NCBI GenBank assembly: GCA_017398165.1
Contig: JAFQHB010000196.1
Span: 1-6,438, forward strand
Source of the DNA: Bacillota bacterium
GTDB lineage: Bacteria; Bacillota; Dehalobacteriia; UBA4068; UBA4997
Direction of reading: 5' to 3'
Length of the DNA stretch: 6,438 bases
Below, piece by piece: positions 6,226 to 6,438 of the stretch. The stretch's first letter is position 1. Every line of letters begins with the position of its first letter. Both the position numbers and the translations under genes were made by a program. The notes under the pieces were generated by a model, which saw nothing but the letters and a program-made list of their open reading frames with translations, was not told the origin of the DNA and did not search any database.

Positions 6226-6438
6226 CTACTTCTTATCAGCACCCTTATTCTTCACAGCTTTGGCATCGGTTTTATCAGCCTTATCAGCCTTATCATTATT
6301 TTCGGCCTTTTCTCCGGCAACAGCCTCCGGGACATTATCCTCGGATTTTTCCGCTTTCTCTTTATCCGCGATCTGTTTGCGCTCTCTGTCCAGCTCCTTC
6401 GCCAACTGCTCGGGATACGGCAGACGATAATGATTGGC
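6226..6438 (-). CDS. C-terminal end of a probable 7TM-HD c-di-AMP phosphodiesterase (PgpH-like), partial
   Basis: Seventy C-terminal codons of a gene that enters from the window edge and ends at TAG (6228-6226). The first visible residues, ANHYRLPYPEQLAKELDRERK, include H-Y-R-L-P-Y-P. This resembles the H-x-R-[IL]-x-Y-P ending of the HD domain that I recall from PgpH/YqfF proteins. Context agrees: the gene just upstream of ybeY in Firmicutes is usually that membrane-bound HD hydrolase, which degrades c-di-AMP. The catalytic HD motif and the membrane segments lie outside the window, so the identification rests on a short stretch plus synteny. The last 50 or so residues are a low-complexity tail rich in Lys, Asp, Glu and Ala, with KADKADK encoded by 9-bp direct repeats (6272-6289). 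Such a tail is not part of the conserved domain. PhoH would be the main alternative from context. Confidence 0.55.
   Translation of the reverse strand, partial: ANHYRLPYPEQLAKELDRERKQIADKEKAEKSEDNVPEAVAGEKAENNDKADKADKTDAKAVKNKGADKK

Overview
The window holds a compact, GC-rich block of bacterial housekeeping genes, all read from the minus strand, so transcription runs from high to low coordinates. In that order the genes are: the 3' end of a gene that is probably the 7TM-HD c-di-AMP phosphodiesterase gene pgpH (6438-6226), ybeY (6091-5612), era (5615-4671), recO (4502-3741), glyQ (3472-2531), glyS (2531-447), and the first 51 codons of addB (153-1). The order (HD-domain protein)-ybeY-era-recO-glyQ-glyS, a two-subunit glycyl-tRNA synthetase, and an AddB-type rather than RecB-type recombination nuclease all point to the Firmicutes. 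The GC-rich coding and the glyQ/glyS pair would suit a Negativicute such as a Selenomonas, Megasphaera or Acidaminococcus relative, but that placement is an inference.

Region by region: the 6092-6225 spacer carries a strong nested hairpin and an 8-bp tandem duplication at the ybeY ribosome binding site. ybeY and era overlap by ATGA and are presumably translationally coupled; the dgkA and cdd genes often found between them are absent. A 168-bp spacer separates era from recO and holds only weak hairpins and a doubtful 17-codon ORF. The recO-glyQ spacer has a near-consensus sigma-A promoter (TTGACA-17-TACAAT) and a leader of about 200 nt with a hairpin plus U-tract that looks like an attenuator. 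I see no T-box motif in it. glyQ and glyS overlap by one base (TAATG). The operon ends in a convincing intrinsic terminator at 397-354. About 200 bp later addB begins behind a strong ribosome binding site and an AT-rich stretch with reiterated TATGC.

Functionally the block mixes ribosome and 16S rRNA maturation (YbeY, Era), recombinational repair (RecO, AddB), tRNA charging (GlyQS) and probably nucleotide second-messenger turnover (PgpH). It is largely ordinary core genome. I found no mobile element, CRISPR array, defence system or clearly new gene system. The observations worth checking are in the spacers: the possible glyQS leader attenuator with a near-leaderless 15-codon ORF, and the pseudoknot-capable hairpin upstream of ybeY.
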